A DNA stretch of 64,000 bases from Tiliqua scincoides (GCF_035046505.1 NC_089827.1:59028856-59092855), one strand, 5' to 3'; counted from the stretch's first letter, positions 21,891 through 33,372 are shown. Translations and numbers: made by a program. The notes: generated by a model from the sequence alone, not told the origin.

Positions 21891-21949
21891 TAATTTGTTA
21901 TATGTTTCCCAATATTACATTTAGGCATACTTTCACAATATGTGACATC

Positions 21950-22150
21950 GGGCGCAATCCTAACCCCTTATGTCAGTGCTTTCCAGTACTGGTGTAGCGG
22001 TGCCAATGGGACATGTGCTGCATCCTGCAGTTGGGTGTCACTCACAGAGGCCTCCTCAAAGTAAGGGAACGTTTGTTTCCTTCCCTCAGAGCTGCATTGC
22101 CCTTATGTCAGTGCTGGAAAGCACTGACATAAGGGGTTAGGATTGCACCC
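21950..22150. mobile_element. family B-related element, copy 3
   Basis: It starts GGGCGCAATCCTAACCCC and ends GGGGTTAGGATTGCACCC. The inverted ends extend about 40 bases through TTATGTCAGTGCTTTCCAG and are almost perfect. The interior resembles B but the termini follow the E style (GCAATCCTA), which links the families. Confidence 0.75.
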
Positions 22151-22242
22151 ATCCAGATAAGAGAACAGCCACCACTAGGAATCAGCAAGGTGGGCCTTTT
22201 ATGGAGACCCTGATGCCAGTAACACTGCCAGTTCATTTCACC

Positions 22243-22600
22243 TAGGGCAGCATTTCTCAACATTTATCCCCTGCCATACCACTTTGCATTGGTCCACTTA
22301 TTGGAAGTACTACTGGAAGTGACTGGTGATGATGTCATTGCCAGTTACTTCTGGATTGCTAGACCAGACATGATGCAACAAATACCAGTAAAAGGCTCAG
22401 GGTGGATTTGAGCACATGGAAAGCACATGGCCTGCCCACTAAGCCAAGCCTCCTACCACTGCTTGTCACATTGCATTGCTGGTCTCACAGCCAGGTAGCA
22501 AGGGTCTGGGGGTCTCGTGTATACCACCAGACACCACCTCACGTACCACTGCTACAGCTTCTCAGTGGCACTGGAACTTCAAAACCGGAGCTTAGAAGCT
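22243..22600. mobile_element. hAT-type element remnant
   Basis: The left end GCAGCATTTCTCAACATTT matches the CAGNGGTTCTCAAC type of hAT terminus, followed by the GATGATGTCATTGCC seen in related elements. The right end is not clear. Confidence 0.35.
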
Positions 22601-22688
22601 GGGATATGTCACCATTTTTCATTTTTTTAAAGGCATAAATTCATATATATATTACACATTCATTCATAATTATCAGTTGATGGGCAGA

Positions 22689-22815
22689 CACATGAGCCAC
22701 ACTTTCAGCAGTGCTTCTTCTGCTGATGTGTCAGTTTGCAGAGCACCTCTCAGCTATTGAGCTGTGAAGTGATGCTGTGTTGGAAGTGGTGCTGCTGAAA
22801 GTGTGACCCATGTGA
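22689..22815. repeat. 127-base palindromic element
   Basis: The ends ATGAGCCACACTTTCAGCAG and CTGCTGAAAGTGTGACCCAT are inverted copies, with an inner AGCAC / GTGCT pairing. It has no coding frame and is miniature-transposon-like. Confidence 0.6.
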
Positions 22816-22819
22816 TAGT

Positions 22820-24630
22820 TGCACTCTCCCATGTCTTGAACATAGATCAAGATTCACTTATTTTCTCTTCTGACATTTGCAGCTAATGGGTTCTTTCTGG
22901 GCTTCATTATGTATTTAGAGTAATGTGTGATTGGGTCCTTCATCTCAAAATGAAAGTGCTTCAGAAGGCTTGCTGGAACCTTCTGAGATACACTTCTGGT
23001 TTTTTGCTAAACCAGAACTACATTTCAGAATGCTCAAGCAGGTCTTCTGAGGTATGGGGAGGTTGCACATGGTCATTTTTGGGAAGCTAAGACTCTTCTG
23101 GTCACATCTAGGAGGTACAGTGAGCCACTCCTGACCTATGCTGGGTCAAATTCATAACTCCTGAACCTGCAAATAAAGAGGGTCAATCCGTAGTCACAAA
23201 GATGAACTTTGGGCAAGTAGCAGCAGAGGAAGTTGAAGAAACAACACTGCCTAAACTGGGTAGACAACTTAGGGTCCATGGTCTGGATTCCGCCTGCCAC
23301 CCAAAATCATATGATCTGTAGTTCCCCAAAAAGTTAAATCCACTTGGCCTGTGGTGGTCCTATAAAAGAATTCAAGTTTTTAGAGGTTGAGACTAATTAT
23401 TTGTGTGGGTTCCATTTCAAGCACTCATGTGGATTAAAAAAAATGCACTATAGCAAATCAATTTGAAAAACAAAGTTTCTTTGTTCCAGTGATTGAAAAA
23501 CAGCCTTGCTGACCTTTTGACTCTAAGAAAAGAGTCATTAAGAAGACAATCCATCAGCACTTCACTCAGCCCCTCCCTTCACCAATGCAAAATGATCACC
23601 TTTCTTTCACGTGCTGGGGGAAGGGAGGGGTCCGCAGGAGAGAGAAGGATTGATGGATTGTTAGCCTGCTGCCCTCTCTCTCTCTCTCTCTCTCTCTCTC
23701 AGGAGACTGGACTGTTCAGTTTTTAAAACTGATTTTAAGGGATGCATTTTTCCCCTTCTCCAGGGATCAGCACATTCTTTCTCATTTGCAGGGGCCATTC
23801 ATGTTGAGTCAAATCCGTGTATAAATAGGCTGGACCTGTACTTCTCTCTCTGTAAGGCACACAGTATAAGCAGACCAAAGGTAGAAGTTTCTTTTGAGCA
23901 TCATTCTCTGTCTGGGTATGCATCTCTGTGCATTGTGCCCATCTCTTTTTCATAGCTATATGACCTAGTTGGGAAGTTTGCACATGCGTATCAAATGCAC
24001 ATGCATTCTTAATATTGATGGCGCTGATGCCTGGCCCTTATGCAGAGAAGGTTGCCAGCTCCTGGCCTAAGCCAATCAGTTCCCTTCCCCATTCACATTT
24101 ATCTCATCTGGAACTGACTGCAGATTAAGAATATCTTTGCTGGATGTGATTGAGTGGCTATGTAGTCCAGTGTTCTCTTTACAACTATGGCCAGACAGGT
24201 GCTTTAGGGAAGCCTCCAGTATATCATATTGGAGGAGGTCTACTGCCTTTGGATGCAGAGGTTGCATTTACTTATCATGGCTAATAGGCATTGATAGAGC
24301 TACTCTTTTAAGCATTTTTAAAAAATCAATACAAACTAGGTTTTTATGGACTCTGGGCAAAGAAGCTGCAAACCTACTCTCACCCCAAAGAAAGAGCACT
24401 AGTACTTCTCTTCACAAACAAGATGCTTTATAAGAGTATCTCTTCTTAAGAATTTGAAGCCTTGATCTCACAGTACCAGTAGTCTCTGGGCAGTGATTGA
24501 TAAAAGAAGCTACTGATTACAATATATGGAGCTAGCTCTCATAAACCACTTTACAAGTTTATGCAGTTGATCCATGTTAGCAATCTCCACAATGGGCAAT
24601 ATTTGGACAAATGGACAATGTTTTTTTTTT
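22820..24630. other. no gene recognised
   Basis: Unique-looking spacer. Short open frames here lack splice context and family motifs. Confidence 0.4.
23671..23700 (+). repeat. (CT)n microsatellite
   Basis: A run of alternating C and T, of unremarkable length. Confidence 0.9.
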
Positions 24631-24638
24631 TTTAACCT

Positions 24639-24728
24639 GGGCGCAATCCTAACCAGGTCTACTCAGAAGTAAGTCCTAGTGTGTTCAATGGGACTTACTC
24701 CCAGGAAAGTGTGGTTAGGATTACAGCC
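24639..24728 (+). mobile_element. family E miniature element
   Basis: About 90 bases, GCGCAATCCTAACC to GGTTAGGATTACAGCC, with the inner near-palindrome AAGTAAGTCCTAGTG / CAATGGGACTTACT. This is the standard form of the most frequent small repeat in the window. Confidence 0.7.
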
Positions 24729-25004
24729 AAAGCTGAACTTCCACGCAAATTACATTTTGACATGTCTAATGGTGACTTCCCTGAGTTAGTTTAATCAAAC
24801 AAAAGATATATTTAAATTCAAATATTATGGATTGTATGTATAGCATTACAGCGTGATTTGGCACCTGTTTGTTTTTTATTCAAAAAAAATGCAGATAATA
24901 AAATCTCTTTCTGTTCCAGGAGGGCATGGAGCCCATGTGTGGAGGCCAAGGAGCGAAGTTGAGGAGGAAGCAAGCTAGAAAGGAAAAGGAACTCCAGCAT
25001 TGAA

Positions 25005-26050
25005 AATGTCCTCCTTTACTTCTCCATTCAGTTTCAGTCCAAAAACTTGGCAGGCTTTGCTAAAACAATCCATGAGCTGCTAGAGATCTTTGGCAGAGTG
25101 GGTAGTGACAGCTGCATCGTCAGCAAAGAGGAAGTCACGCAGACATTTCAGCTGGACTTTGGACTTTGCTCTCAGTCTGGAGAGGTTGAAGAGCTTTCCA
25201 TCTGATCTGGTCCGGAGATAGATGCCTTCTGTTGCAGTTCCAAAGGCATGCTTCAGCAGGTCAGCGAAGAAAATCCCAAACAAGGTTGGTGCAAGAACAC
25301 AGCCCTGCTTCACTCCGCTTCGGATGTCAAAGAGGTCTGATGTGGAGCCATCGAAGACAACAGTGCCTTTCATGTCCTTGTGGAAAGATCTGATGATGCT
25401 GAGGAGCCTGGGTGTTGGGGAGAATCTTGAAGAGGCCGTCCCTGCTGACCAGGTCGAAAGCCTTCGTGAGATCTATGAAGGCTATAAAGAGTGGCTGTCA
25501 TTCCCTGCATTTCTCCTGCAGTTGTCTAAGGGAGAATACCATACCAGTGGTGGACCTGTTGGCTCGGAATCCGCACTGCGATTCTGGATAGACGCTCTCT
25601 GCAAGTACCTGGAGCCTCTTTAGTGCAACTCGGGCAAACAGCTTTCCTACTACGCTAAGGAGCGAGATGCCGCGGTAGTTGTTGCAGTCACCCCTGTCGC
25701 CTTTGTTCTTGTACAGCGTGATGTCTTGAGGTACTCCAACTTCTCTCCAGCAAAGACAGAGGATTTCATGCAGCTCAGTGACGATGATCTCTTTGCAGCA
25801 CTTTAGGACTTCAGCAGGGATGCTGTCTTTTCCTGGTGCCTTGCCAAAGGCAAGGGAGTCCAGTGCCACATGAAGTTCTTCTAGGGTTGGTTCACTGTCA
25901 AGCTCCTCCAACACAGGCAGGCACTCAATATTATTCAGTGCTTCTTCGGTGACTACATTTTCTCTGGAATATAGCTCAGAGTAGTGCTGCACCCAGCGTT
26001 CCATCTGCTACACCCGATCCTGGATGACCTCGCCTGCTGCAGACTTCAGA
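25005..26050 (-). mobile_element. LINE reverse-transcriptase segment, inverted 5' part
   Basis: Minus-strand frames read MERWVQHYSELYSRENVV, FGKAPGKDSIPAEVL, NNYRGISLLSVVGKLFARV, SGVKQGCVLAPTLFGIFFAD and FLFADDAAVTTH, the reverse-transcriptase core of a non-LTR element. It differs from CR1 (NNYRGISLL, not the CR1 blocks) and is closest to RTE- or I-like elements in my memory; the clade is unresolved. At least one stop and a frame change separate the blocks. It abuts a plus-strand 3' part of the same element. Confidence 0.8.
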
Positions 26051-26054
26051 GGGG

Positions 26055-26645
26055 CAATTTTCTTCTGTGTTGGACCGCATGTGAACGCATTCCACATGCG
26101 CTGCCTCCAACACATCCTTGGCATCACCTGGCAGGACAAAGTTCCAAACAACACAGTCCTGGAATGAGCTGGAATCCCTAGCATGTATGCACTGCTGAAA
26201 CAGAGACGCCTGCGTTGGCTTGGTCATGTTGTGAGAATGGATGATGGCTGGATCCCAAAGGATCTCCTCTATGGAGAAGTCGTGCAAGGAAAGCGCCCTA
26301 CAGGTAGACCACAGCTGCGATACAAGGACATCTGCAAGAGGGATATGAAGGCCTTAGGAGTGGACCTCAACAGGTGGGAAACCCTGGCCTCTGAGTGGCC
26401 CGCTTGGAGGCAGGCTGTGCAGCATGGCCTTTCCCAGTTTGAAGAGACACTTGGCCAACAGTCTGAGGCAAAGAAGGAAGGCCCATAGCCAGGGAGACAG
26501 ACCAGGGACACACTACACTTGCTCCCAGTGTGGAAGGGATTGTCACTCCCGAATCGGCCTTTTCAGCCACACTAGACGCTGTGCCAGAACCACCATCCAG
26601 AGCGCGATACCATAGTCTTTCGAGACTGAAGGTTTCCAACAACGA
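26055..26645 (+). mobile_element. LINE C-terminal and 3' end, plus strand
   Basis: The plus strand reads NAFHMRCLQHILGITWQDKV, RLRWLGHVVRMDD, GKRPTGRPQLRYKD and a terminal CCHC/H-like finger CSQCGRDCHSRIG followed by HTRRC. This is the C-terminal region after the reverse transcriptase in such LINEs. A TGA interrupts it after NNTVLE. It ends with CATAGTCTTTCGAGACTGAAGG, shared with the tail at 2.5 kb. With the inverted segment to the left it forms one 5'-inverted insertion. Confidence 0.8.
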
Positions 26646-27048
26646 ACTTCTCCATTACCCACCTGATCACTCACCCTCATGCAGCTTCCCTCTGCTACTG
26701 AAGTACACAGTTGACCTCAGTCATGAAGACAGAGGAGGGACTTTCTTCAGTTGGCCAACTGAAGTACTCTCCCTTTTATCTTAAGCCTCACTGCTATTTT
26801 CTGTCTGTAATATGGATCATGTTGTGGTGGTTCAGTTACTCGTTTCTTTACAGTTATTTGGGCGGAAATGGCTTTGAAAAGGTATTTACACATAACTAGT
26901 GGTGGTGCCACGAAGTGGTGAGCAACTCACATGGAAATGCACCTCAGAAAGCGCATCATGTTGCAGACAATGAACGGCAGCCACACGAGAGTGTGGATTC
27001 CGACATGGACCTGCGTTGACAGCTTCTACTCCAGCAAGTAATCCAGTA

Positions 27049-27129
27049 AGGCTGCAATCCTATATGCACTTTCATGGGAGTAAGCCCCACTGAACACAGT
27101 GGGACTTACTTCTGAGTAGACATGTACAG
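27049..27129 (-). mobile_element. family E miniature element
   Basis: GGCTGCAATCCTATATGC, then GGGAGTAAGCCCCACTG and CAGTGGGACTTACTTCTG. It is in reverse orientation and lies at the left edge of the SMIM45 CpG island. Confidence 0.7.
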
Positions 27130-27179
27130 GCTTGTGCTGCAAGCCTTACTTACTGGGGCCTGGGAGTCAAAGGTGGCAG

Positions 27180-27697
27180 CGGTGATGTGGGAAATGTGGA
27201 GCTCTGTTGCCACCTTTGCAACGCTGCCGCAATCCAAGATGCGCTCGCGAGCGCGCATCCAGAGCAGAGCATCTCCCTTCCGCTCCTTCTGGGTCAAGGG
27301 TACCACGTGCGCTGAAGAGCCCTTTCGCCTGGTTGTCATGACAACGGTTGTTAGCCCCCGGCTGCTGCGGCATTCTGATTGGCCCGGGGAGGCCTCGCCT
27401 CTTGGATGAGAGGGATGGAGAGGGAGCGGGGGAGGGAAGGAGCCGGCGCTGGTCCATTTATGGGAGGGCAATGCAGGGGGCGGTGCTGGGCAGCGGAGGA
27501 GGCGGGCTGGATGCCCTGCACGGCGGCTGGATCCGCCAGCGGGCTTTCCTGCAGAGCAGGCGGGAGCTCCGCCCATCCTTGCACCTGCCCTGTGATGCTC
27601 CGGCGCCGCCTTCCCGGGGAGAAGCCTGGCACGTGCAGCAGGGAGCGGCGGTGCCAGAAGGGGGGGCAGCCTGGAGGAAGGATGCAGGGGGCTTCAG
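27180..27697 (+). other. SMIM45: SMIM45 CpG-island promoter and probable non-coding first exon
   Basis: A CG-dense block runs from about 27.2 to 27.9 kb. A consensus donor (CAG followed by GTAGGT) occurs at 27,697/27,698 on the plus strand, so a first exon probably ends at 27,697. The frame that would continue into the next exon has a TGA about 100 bases upstream of the donor and no ATG after it, so the exon is best read as 5' UTR. The start site is not defined. Open frames on both strands here are the usual by-product of high GC. Confidence 0.6.
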
Positions 27698-27909
27698 GTA
27701 GGTGATGATGCGCTTCACGGACCTGCTGTGGGGATGCAGGCCAGCAGGCAGGCACTTGACACTCTTCGCAGGCCGCCGGCGTCACGGGTTGCAAAGGACA
27801 GGTGCGCTCCCCCTGGGCAGGTTGCAAAGGACAGGAGTGGACAGGTGGGCTCCACTCCTGGCAGCAGCTCCAGCACGTCACCCTATGGAACAGCATCTGA
27901 TACAAGGCT

Positions 27910-29280
27910 TGTTTTTTGAATGGAAGGGTCTTCCCTGTGTGCGCACTACGGCTGCATTTATTTTAACCCAGTGGTGAGGTGCAGAGCAGGGTGGGAGGGG
28001 GGGACAGAGAGCGCATTGTGGGCCGTCTCCTCGAACTGAAACCTTCCTGCGTGGAAGAAAGTCCCATGCCCAGAACAGACAAAGTGCTGGGCTCCTGTTT
28101 AAAGCCTTTGGCGATGGAGATGCACAAGAGACTGGAAGAGAGGAGAACAGACTTCCTATTGGTGTGTGTCAGCCACCATGGGAACTGAAGAGTGAAGATG
28201 GCTGGGTTTAGAGAGTGTTTGACAAAACTGTAGCTATGATGATGATGTGGGAGGTCCAACTACAGGCGCTGATTGTACTGTACTCACACTGCTGCACAAA
28301 GAGATTGGTTTTAGGCTAGTGGCATTCTGCTTTCCGTTTGGCAAGAGTGCATGGATTTCAAGTTTCTGGGTCTCTTTTTTTTTTTCCTCTATTAAGAGTC
28401 CCAAGATTCACCAACAGGAGACAGGAGCAAAAAAGTAGCTGGATGAGCTAAAAAAATGGATGAGCACAGAGCCTCTGCAAATATATTCAGCCCTGGAATT
28501 AGTTTTCAGTGCCTGGGGGTGAAAACCCATTTATTTGCTGCTGGTGTGGAACCCCGGGGAGTCAGAAACCTTGCAGATTTATTGTAAAGCACCCTGAGAT
28601 TTGCCAGTAGATCCCAAACTACTTTCTGCCTGTCACTGCTCTTAGAACAATTTTTCTGTCTCTCATAGATGAACATAAAAAGATTGTCAGCAGCAATGCT
28701 GACATGTGCAAAGACTCCAAGCATTATAGTGGGTAAAGGGGAGATTCGAGACTGAGTCAAGAAGTTGAGTGGTGTGTGTGTGTGTGTTTTGTTTGTTTTA
28801 AGAAAGTTGATTGCTCCACTTTCAGGGATGTGTTCACCTGATGATGCCTACTCAGTACTGTGTGATGGATTTTTAGTATCTTGATGTAAACAGAATAAAA
28901 AGGGGTGCGAGTAGGACTTTTGCACACCAGGTGTATGCTACTTTTAAGACAGTCAAAGGGTATACAGATGATCATTGAATCAGGTACTCTGCTTTGACCT
29001 GAGTGCACCTTGCTCTTTGTTTTTGCTTGCATCACTTTCAGTTTTGTATGCCTTGAAGAAAATGTCAACATGCTTAAGGTTGCAAAGGTCACCATGTGAC
29101 ACTTTACCCTTCACTTATCCTAGGATAGTTAAGGTAACCTGACCAATCATGAAGTGGGTTGACATCTGGCCAAGATTGTTAGATCTTCATCAGGAAACTG
29201 ACGAGGGGAACAGCTCTTTGGGAACTCTCAGATGGATTTGTCAGTGGAGTAGAACATTAGATACTTCTGTGTTGTTTGGG
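27910..29280 (+). other. SMIM45 intron 1, proximal part; no other feature recognised
   Basis: Contains a (GT)n run near 28,774-28,790 and a T tract near 28,376. No further exon is evident. Confidence 0.4.
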
Positions 29281-29289
29281 AATTAATTA

Positions 29290-29431
29290 GGGCCCAAACT
29301 TTCCAGTGCTGATGCAGCCCCATTCCCTTACCTTGAGGAGGCCTCTGTGACTGCTGCCCCACCGCAAGATGCAGCACGAATCCTGTTGGTACGACTTCAT
29401 CAGCACTGTAAAGCTGGAAGTCATTGGGCCC
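29290..29431. mobile_element. family B element, copy 4 (internally shorter)
   Basis: 142 bases, GGGCCCAAACTTTCCAG to AGTCATTGGGCCC. It lacks part of the interior found in the 179-base copies. Confidence 0.65.
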
Positions 29432-30449
29432 TAAATTGGTATCTACAGATCATTGGGCTGGTTCTGTTTTCCTGTCTGAGCAGAGGTGCAGAGCAAATTT
29501 AGGGGATGTATCTTCTGCGCCATGAGGATTTTCACGTATTGTTCCACAGGAGTCAATATTATTGTTTATGCTGTTCATCCCTGTTTGAAACCATTGGGGA
29601 GATTGCCCACAGATTTCAACTCTAGTCAAATGTTCTTTAAGCATGGAGAGTATTCCCACAGACAGTGTTTGCCTGTGCAAACCACACTGTCCATGGAGAG
29701 GGTGGGGGCAGGGCTATGGAGTGCGGTGGCAGGAGTGGGGTTTGCCGGCATGCTCACGCTACCTCCCCACCACATGTTCCCTCTAAGGAATGGAAAGGGC
29801 TCTGGAGTATGATGTCATCAATATGCTGATCTATGTTGTTTAAGTATCTGGGAGTAGCCGTCTCAATTCTGAACCTAGAGGCCAAAGTCCCATCATAAAA
29901 GGACTGGCAGGCTAAAGCTGTATCCAGGCAAGATGGAGGTGATACTTGTGAGGAATCTTAGAGTGAGTTTCCCAGTTTGATGGAGTATGAATTCACCTGG
30001 TAGAGCTGGTTTGTAGTTTGTGGATGCCCTGACCTAGATTTCTTGTCTGAAAACGGATAGCAACAGTATTATGCAGGTTGTGCCCCTTTCCAGTTTTTAA
30101 GTATCCTGCTACTGCCATTCATTTTTAGATCAAAGTTTCACGTGGCACACAAATCTACTGCATGGGGTCCCTGAGAGCTAGATTTGCTTTCTCCCATACA
30201 AGTGAATAGTTGTCACTTATTTGTTATATAGGGCAAAGGAATGTGCTGCACACAGGATCAGTGTTGAAATGGGGGCAATTTTAGAGGCAAATTATCCCTG
30301 ATACAGAGTAGCCTGGCCATTTCTAAGGATATCATGGGGGGGGGGGAAGGGAAACAAAATGGGGGTGGGGAGAGCAATGTGATTCTGATGCTTTGCCCCA
30401 AATCACAAGTGAGGCTTGGAAGGAGGGAGGCAGTGCAGAGCAACTAGAT

Positions 30450-30835
30450 CAGGGGTGTCAAACTCATTTCATACAAGGCCGAATAGCATTCAAACTCATT
30501 TCATCATGAGGGCCGAATAGCATTCATGATGCCTGCTGAGGGCTGAAAGTGATGTCATTAAGCAGGAAGTGATGTCATTAAACAGGTCGTGACCATGTTG
30601 TAACAAGCACTTTTTCTCACTTGGGAACTCATTAGCTGCAAATGACAGAAGAGAAAATATACATATCTTGATCATATTCAAGATATGGGAGAGCTCAATT
30701 TTTAAGTGGGCTGCCCTTTCAGTTAAGTGGGCTGCCCTTTCAGCAGTAACACCTCAGTAGCTGAGAGCCTGAGGGCCAGATAAAAAGCTCCAGCGGGCCA
30801 CATCCGGCCCCCGGGCCTTATGTTTGACACCCCTG
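30450..30835. mobile_element. hAT non-autonomous element with 8-bp target duplication
   Basis: Termini CAGGGGTGTCAAACTC and TGTTTGACACCCCTG are inverted. The flanks AACTAGAT (30,442-30,449) and AACTAAAT (30,836-30,843) are an 8-bp duplication with one difference, diagnostic of hAT. An inner segment (TTAAGTGGGCTGCCCTTTCAG) is tandemly doubled. There is no transposase frame. Confidence 0.88.
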
Positions 30836-31618
30836 AACTAAATATTTATATCGCACTGTCAGTGAACAGAGTACTTTAGAGAGGAATACAGAGCTTACAA
30901 TTTCCATTTTGATGATAGAGGAGAAAATAAATAAATAAATAGTGAGAGCAGAAAGTAGAGACCCAGCCAGCAGAGATAGCAGCGAAGAACAAGGGATAAG
31001 TGTAAGCAAATGCAGTCCTGTATGTTTATGGGAGACAGAACCATTGGAGCATGATAGATCTATTTTGTTCCAGTTACAGTGGTTACCAATTTGCTTCCAG
31101 GCAGCTCAGTTTAGTTTTGACCTTTAATGCCTTAAAGAATCTGTGACAAGGTTATGTTAAGGTCCATCTTCCAGGAGAGCCTGCCCAAACTTTGAGATCA
31201 GCTGTGGGGGTCCTGATTTTCTCTGGCCCACCATTAAAAAGATTCAGCTGGTGGGTGCCAGAGAAAGGGCAGCTGTAAAGAGTTTGGCAGATTCCTTCTT
31301 TCTCCATTTTCAGCTGGATGGGGAAGATCTTCCCCATCTTCCTGTTCTGCAGCTAAGGTTTTTTTTAATGCTGTTCTTTCAAATGGTTTTTATCTTCTGC
31401 TGCTCTCCATTTTTAAAGTGTTAGTCTATTTCACTTGTTTTGTGAAAAACATGTGGTGTTGCAAACTACTGTTTTTAATTTAAACACAGGGTATAAATGA
31501 ATTAAATATTACAGGGTCCATTTCAGAGTGGCTGAGATGAGAAAAAAGGAAAAGACACAATCATGCATGGGAGAAAATAAGAAGGAATACAGTACAGTCA
31601 AAGTATTTATTGCTTCAC

Positions 31619-32096
31619 AGTCCAATCCTGAGCTCTTAGTGTCGATCCACCTCTGGCGCAGGGTGTCACAAATGTGCCATAAAGCACATCTGCAGCTCTC
31701 AGCACCAGTCCAGTGCTAGCTCAGCGCCAGCTGGTGCTGGGTTAGTGCCAGTGGATCGCCGCTGCTCCATCACTCTGCAGTCACCTCCATGTTGGGAGGG
31801 AGGCATTCTGGGGTGGGGGGAGGGCAGGTGGTGGGCATTCCCAAGGGCAGGCAGGGAGCGGGAGGTGGGGCCAGGATCCAGCACTTGTGCCAGATTGTAA
31901 CCCTGTTCTCTGGCAGCCCGGGGCAGTCCTGGGCTGCTCGGACTTGCAACACCTATTTTGGTGACATAGATCCAAGTAACCCCTTTGGGGCTGCTGCAGG
32001 TCTTCCTGGGGTAAGGGAAAAAGCCCCCCCCCCCGTCTTGGCCTGAGCCACAAGCAGCCTGGACCTTGTGCTGGATACAATTTAGGATTGCACTGT
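31619..32096. mobile_element. family C element, copy 3
   Basis: Starts AGTCCAATCCTGAGCTC and ends AATTTAGGATTGCACTG. It contains GGTGTCACAAATGTGCC and CAGCACCAGTCCAGTGC as in other C copies. The long minus-strand open frame over it is element sequence, not a gene. Confidence 0.6.
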
Positions 32097-32336
32097 AACT
32101 TATTTCCATTGGTAGCTGGTTTAGGACATAGAAAAGAAATAGAACGTAGAGTTCAGTAAAGTAAGTCATCAAGTGAGTGTAGGAAAGAGGAAGGGAGAGA
32201 ATAGTCAAAGTCAAGGATGGCACAATATTTCAAATAAAGTAAAATAAAGCAAAATTCATACTATTTGAAGAGAGATGCATGTTTCCTTGGCTGACTTTAT
32301 TCTGATGTTTGATTTCTTAAATATATTTCCTCCTAG

Positions 32337-32403
32337 GAATATAGTGACTTGAAAAAGAGCTGCTTAGCAGCAGTCCAAAAGAAGAAAGATTGCTTGTTCC
32401 AAG
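32337..32403 (+). other. SMIM45: SMIM45 probable second exon (5' UTR, open in the coding frame)
   Basis: This 67-nt segment has a pyrimidine-rich acceptor (TTTCCTCCTAG) and a strong donor (GTAAGCC). Joined to the next acceptor at 33,160, its frame is open and runs straight into the SMIM45 start, reading EYSDLKKSCLAAVQKKKDC then LFQAI before MPHF. It has no ATG of its own, so under ordinary initiation it is leader sequence. Exon status is inferred from the splice sites only. Confidence 0.6.
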
Positions 32404-33165
32404 GTAAGCCATTCTTTTTGATCTAATCGTCAGAGATTATTCTTGAGAACTCTAGTATAATTAAAGTGTATTACAGTAGAAATACCTTGCAACAGAAGAA
32501 TATATTAAAGAACAAAAGCGATGGCATCAGAGGCCACAGGGCATGAGAAAATCAATAAAAACCCTTCAGCACTGAAAAGCAGGCCCATAAATATCATTCT
32601 TCTTTCCTTCCTTTTGTCTCCTGCTACCTTTGATTGCTTGGGAAGAAGCACATGATCAGAATACAGAGGAGAGAGAAGAATGATATTCGTAGCTGATAAT
32701 GTAGTACACCAGTGGCCAGCATAGATTTCATTATTAAAGCAGGTAGGTTACAATCAACTTGTGATCAGAACTGTGCTGACCAACTGGCTGCACTTCTTGA
32801 TTCTGCATTTTGAACAGATCTTGTGCAAAGAACCTCTGCAGGTCCAACTGGGTATGTGGGATCTTGTATGTGGGATCTGCAAATACGTTTTGCTGTGTAC
32901 ATAAAATTAGGCAAGCGTTATAAACCAGCACAAATGAAAGTTTAAAACCTTTTTTTTATATTTCGGTGTGTAGCTAATCTCAGAAATAGCTATCACTCAG
33001 CCTTAAACAAAGTTTGAATGTGTGCAGCCTTCTTAGCTTCTGGCTAAATATAGAGAGAGACTTGAGGTTGAAGGTCATAGTCTTCAGCCAAAAATCAACT
33101 GTGTTTGTCTTTATGTACTCCAATTAATTGCCTGCATGTGTTTGCCTTTCCTTTGTCCAGCCATC

Positions 33166-33372
33166 ATGCCTCATTTCTTGGATTGGTTTGTGCCTGTGTA
33201 TCTGATGATTTCCATTCTCATCTTGGTGGGCTTTGGAGCGTGCATATACTACTTTGAGCCAGGACTGCAGGAAGCGCACAAGTGGCGGACGCAAAGGCCC
33301 ATCCTGGATCGGGACCTTCGGAAAACGTTGATGATACGTGACAACCTTGCATTTGGGGTGCCTGAAGTCTAG
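33166..33372 (+). CDS. SMIM45: SMIM45, small integral membrane protein 45
   Basis: The complete coding region of 68 codons lies in one exon that begins at the acceptor CTTTGTCCAG, five bases before the ATG. The protein starts MPHFLDWFVPVYLMISIL, has one membrane segment at about residues 8-30 (VPVYLMISILILVGFGACIY), then a basic/acidic tail with EAHKWRTQRP and DLRKTLMIRDNLAFG. This is nearly identical to human SMIM45, formerly LINC00634, which lies between CENPM and SEPTIN3. The high conservation of so small a protein indicates selection, but its function is not established to my knowledge. The Met at 33,166 is chosen because it matches the human start. An upstream Met in the same frame lies in intron sequence. 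Confidence 0.96.
   Translation: MPHFLDWFVPVYLMISILILVGFGACIYYFEPGLQEAHKWRTQRPILDRDLRKTLMIRDNLAFGVPEV

Noticed and set aside
27351-27905. Minus-strand 184-codon and plus-strand 117-codon frames at the SMIM45 island
   Set aside because: CpG-island artefacts; the only supported structure is the plus-strand donor at 27,698.
31699-32223. 174-codon minus-strand frame
   Set aside because: Covered mostly by family C copy 3; the frame is not kept in other copies.
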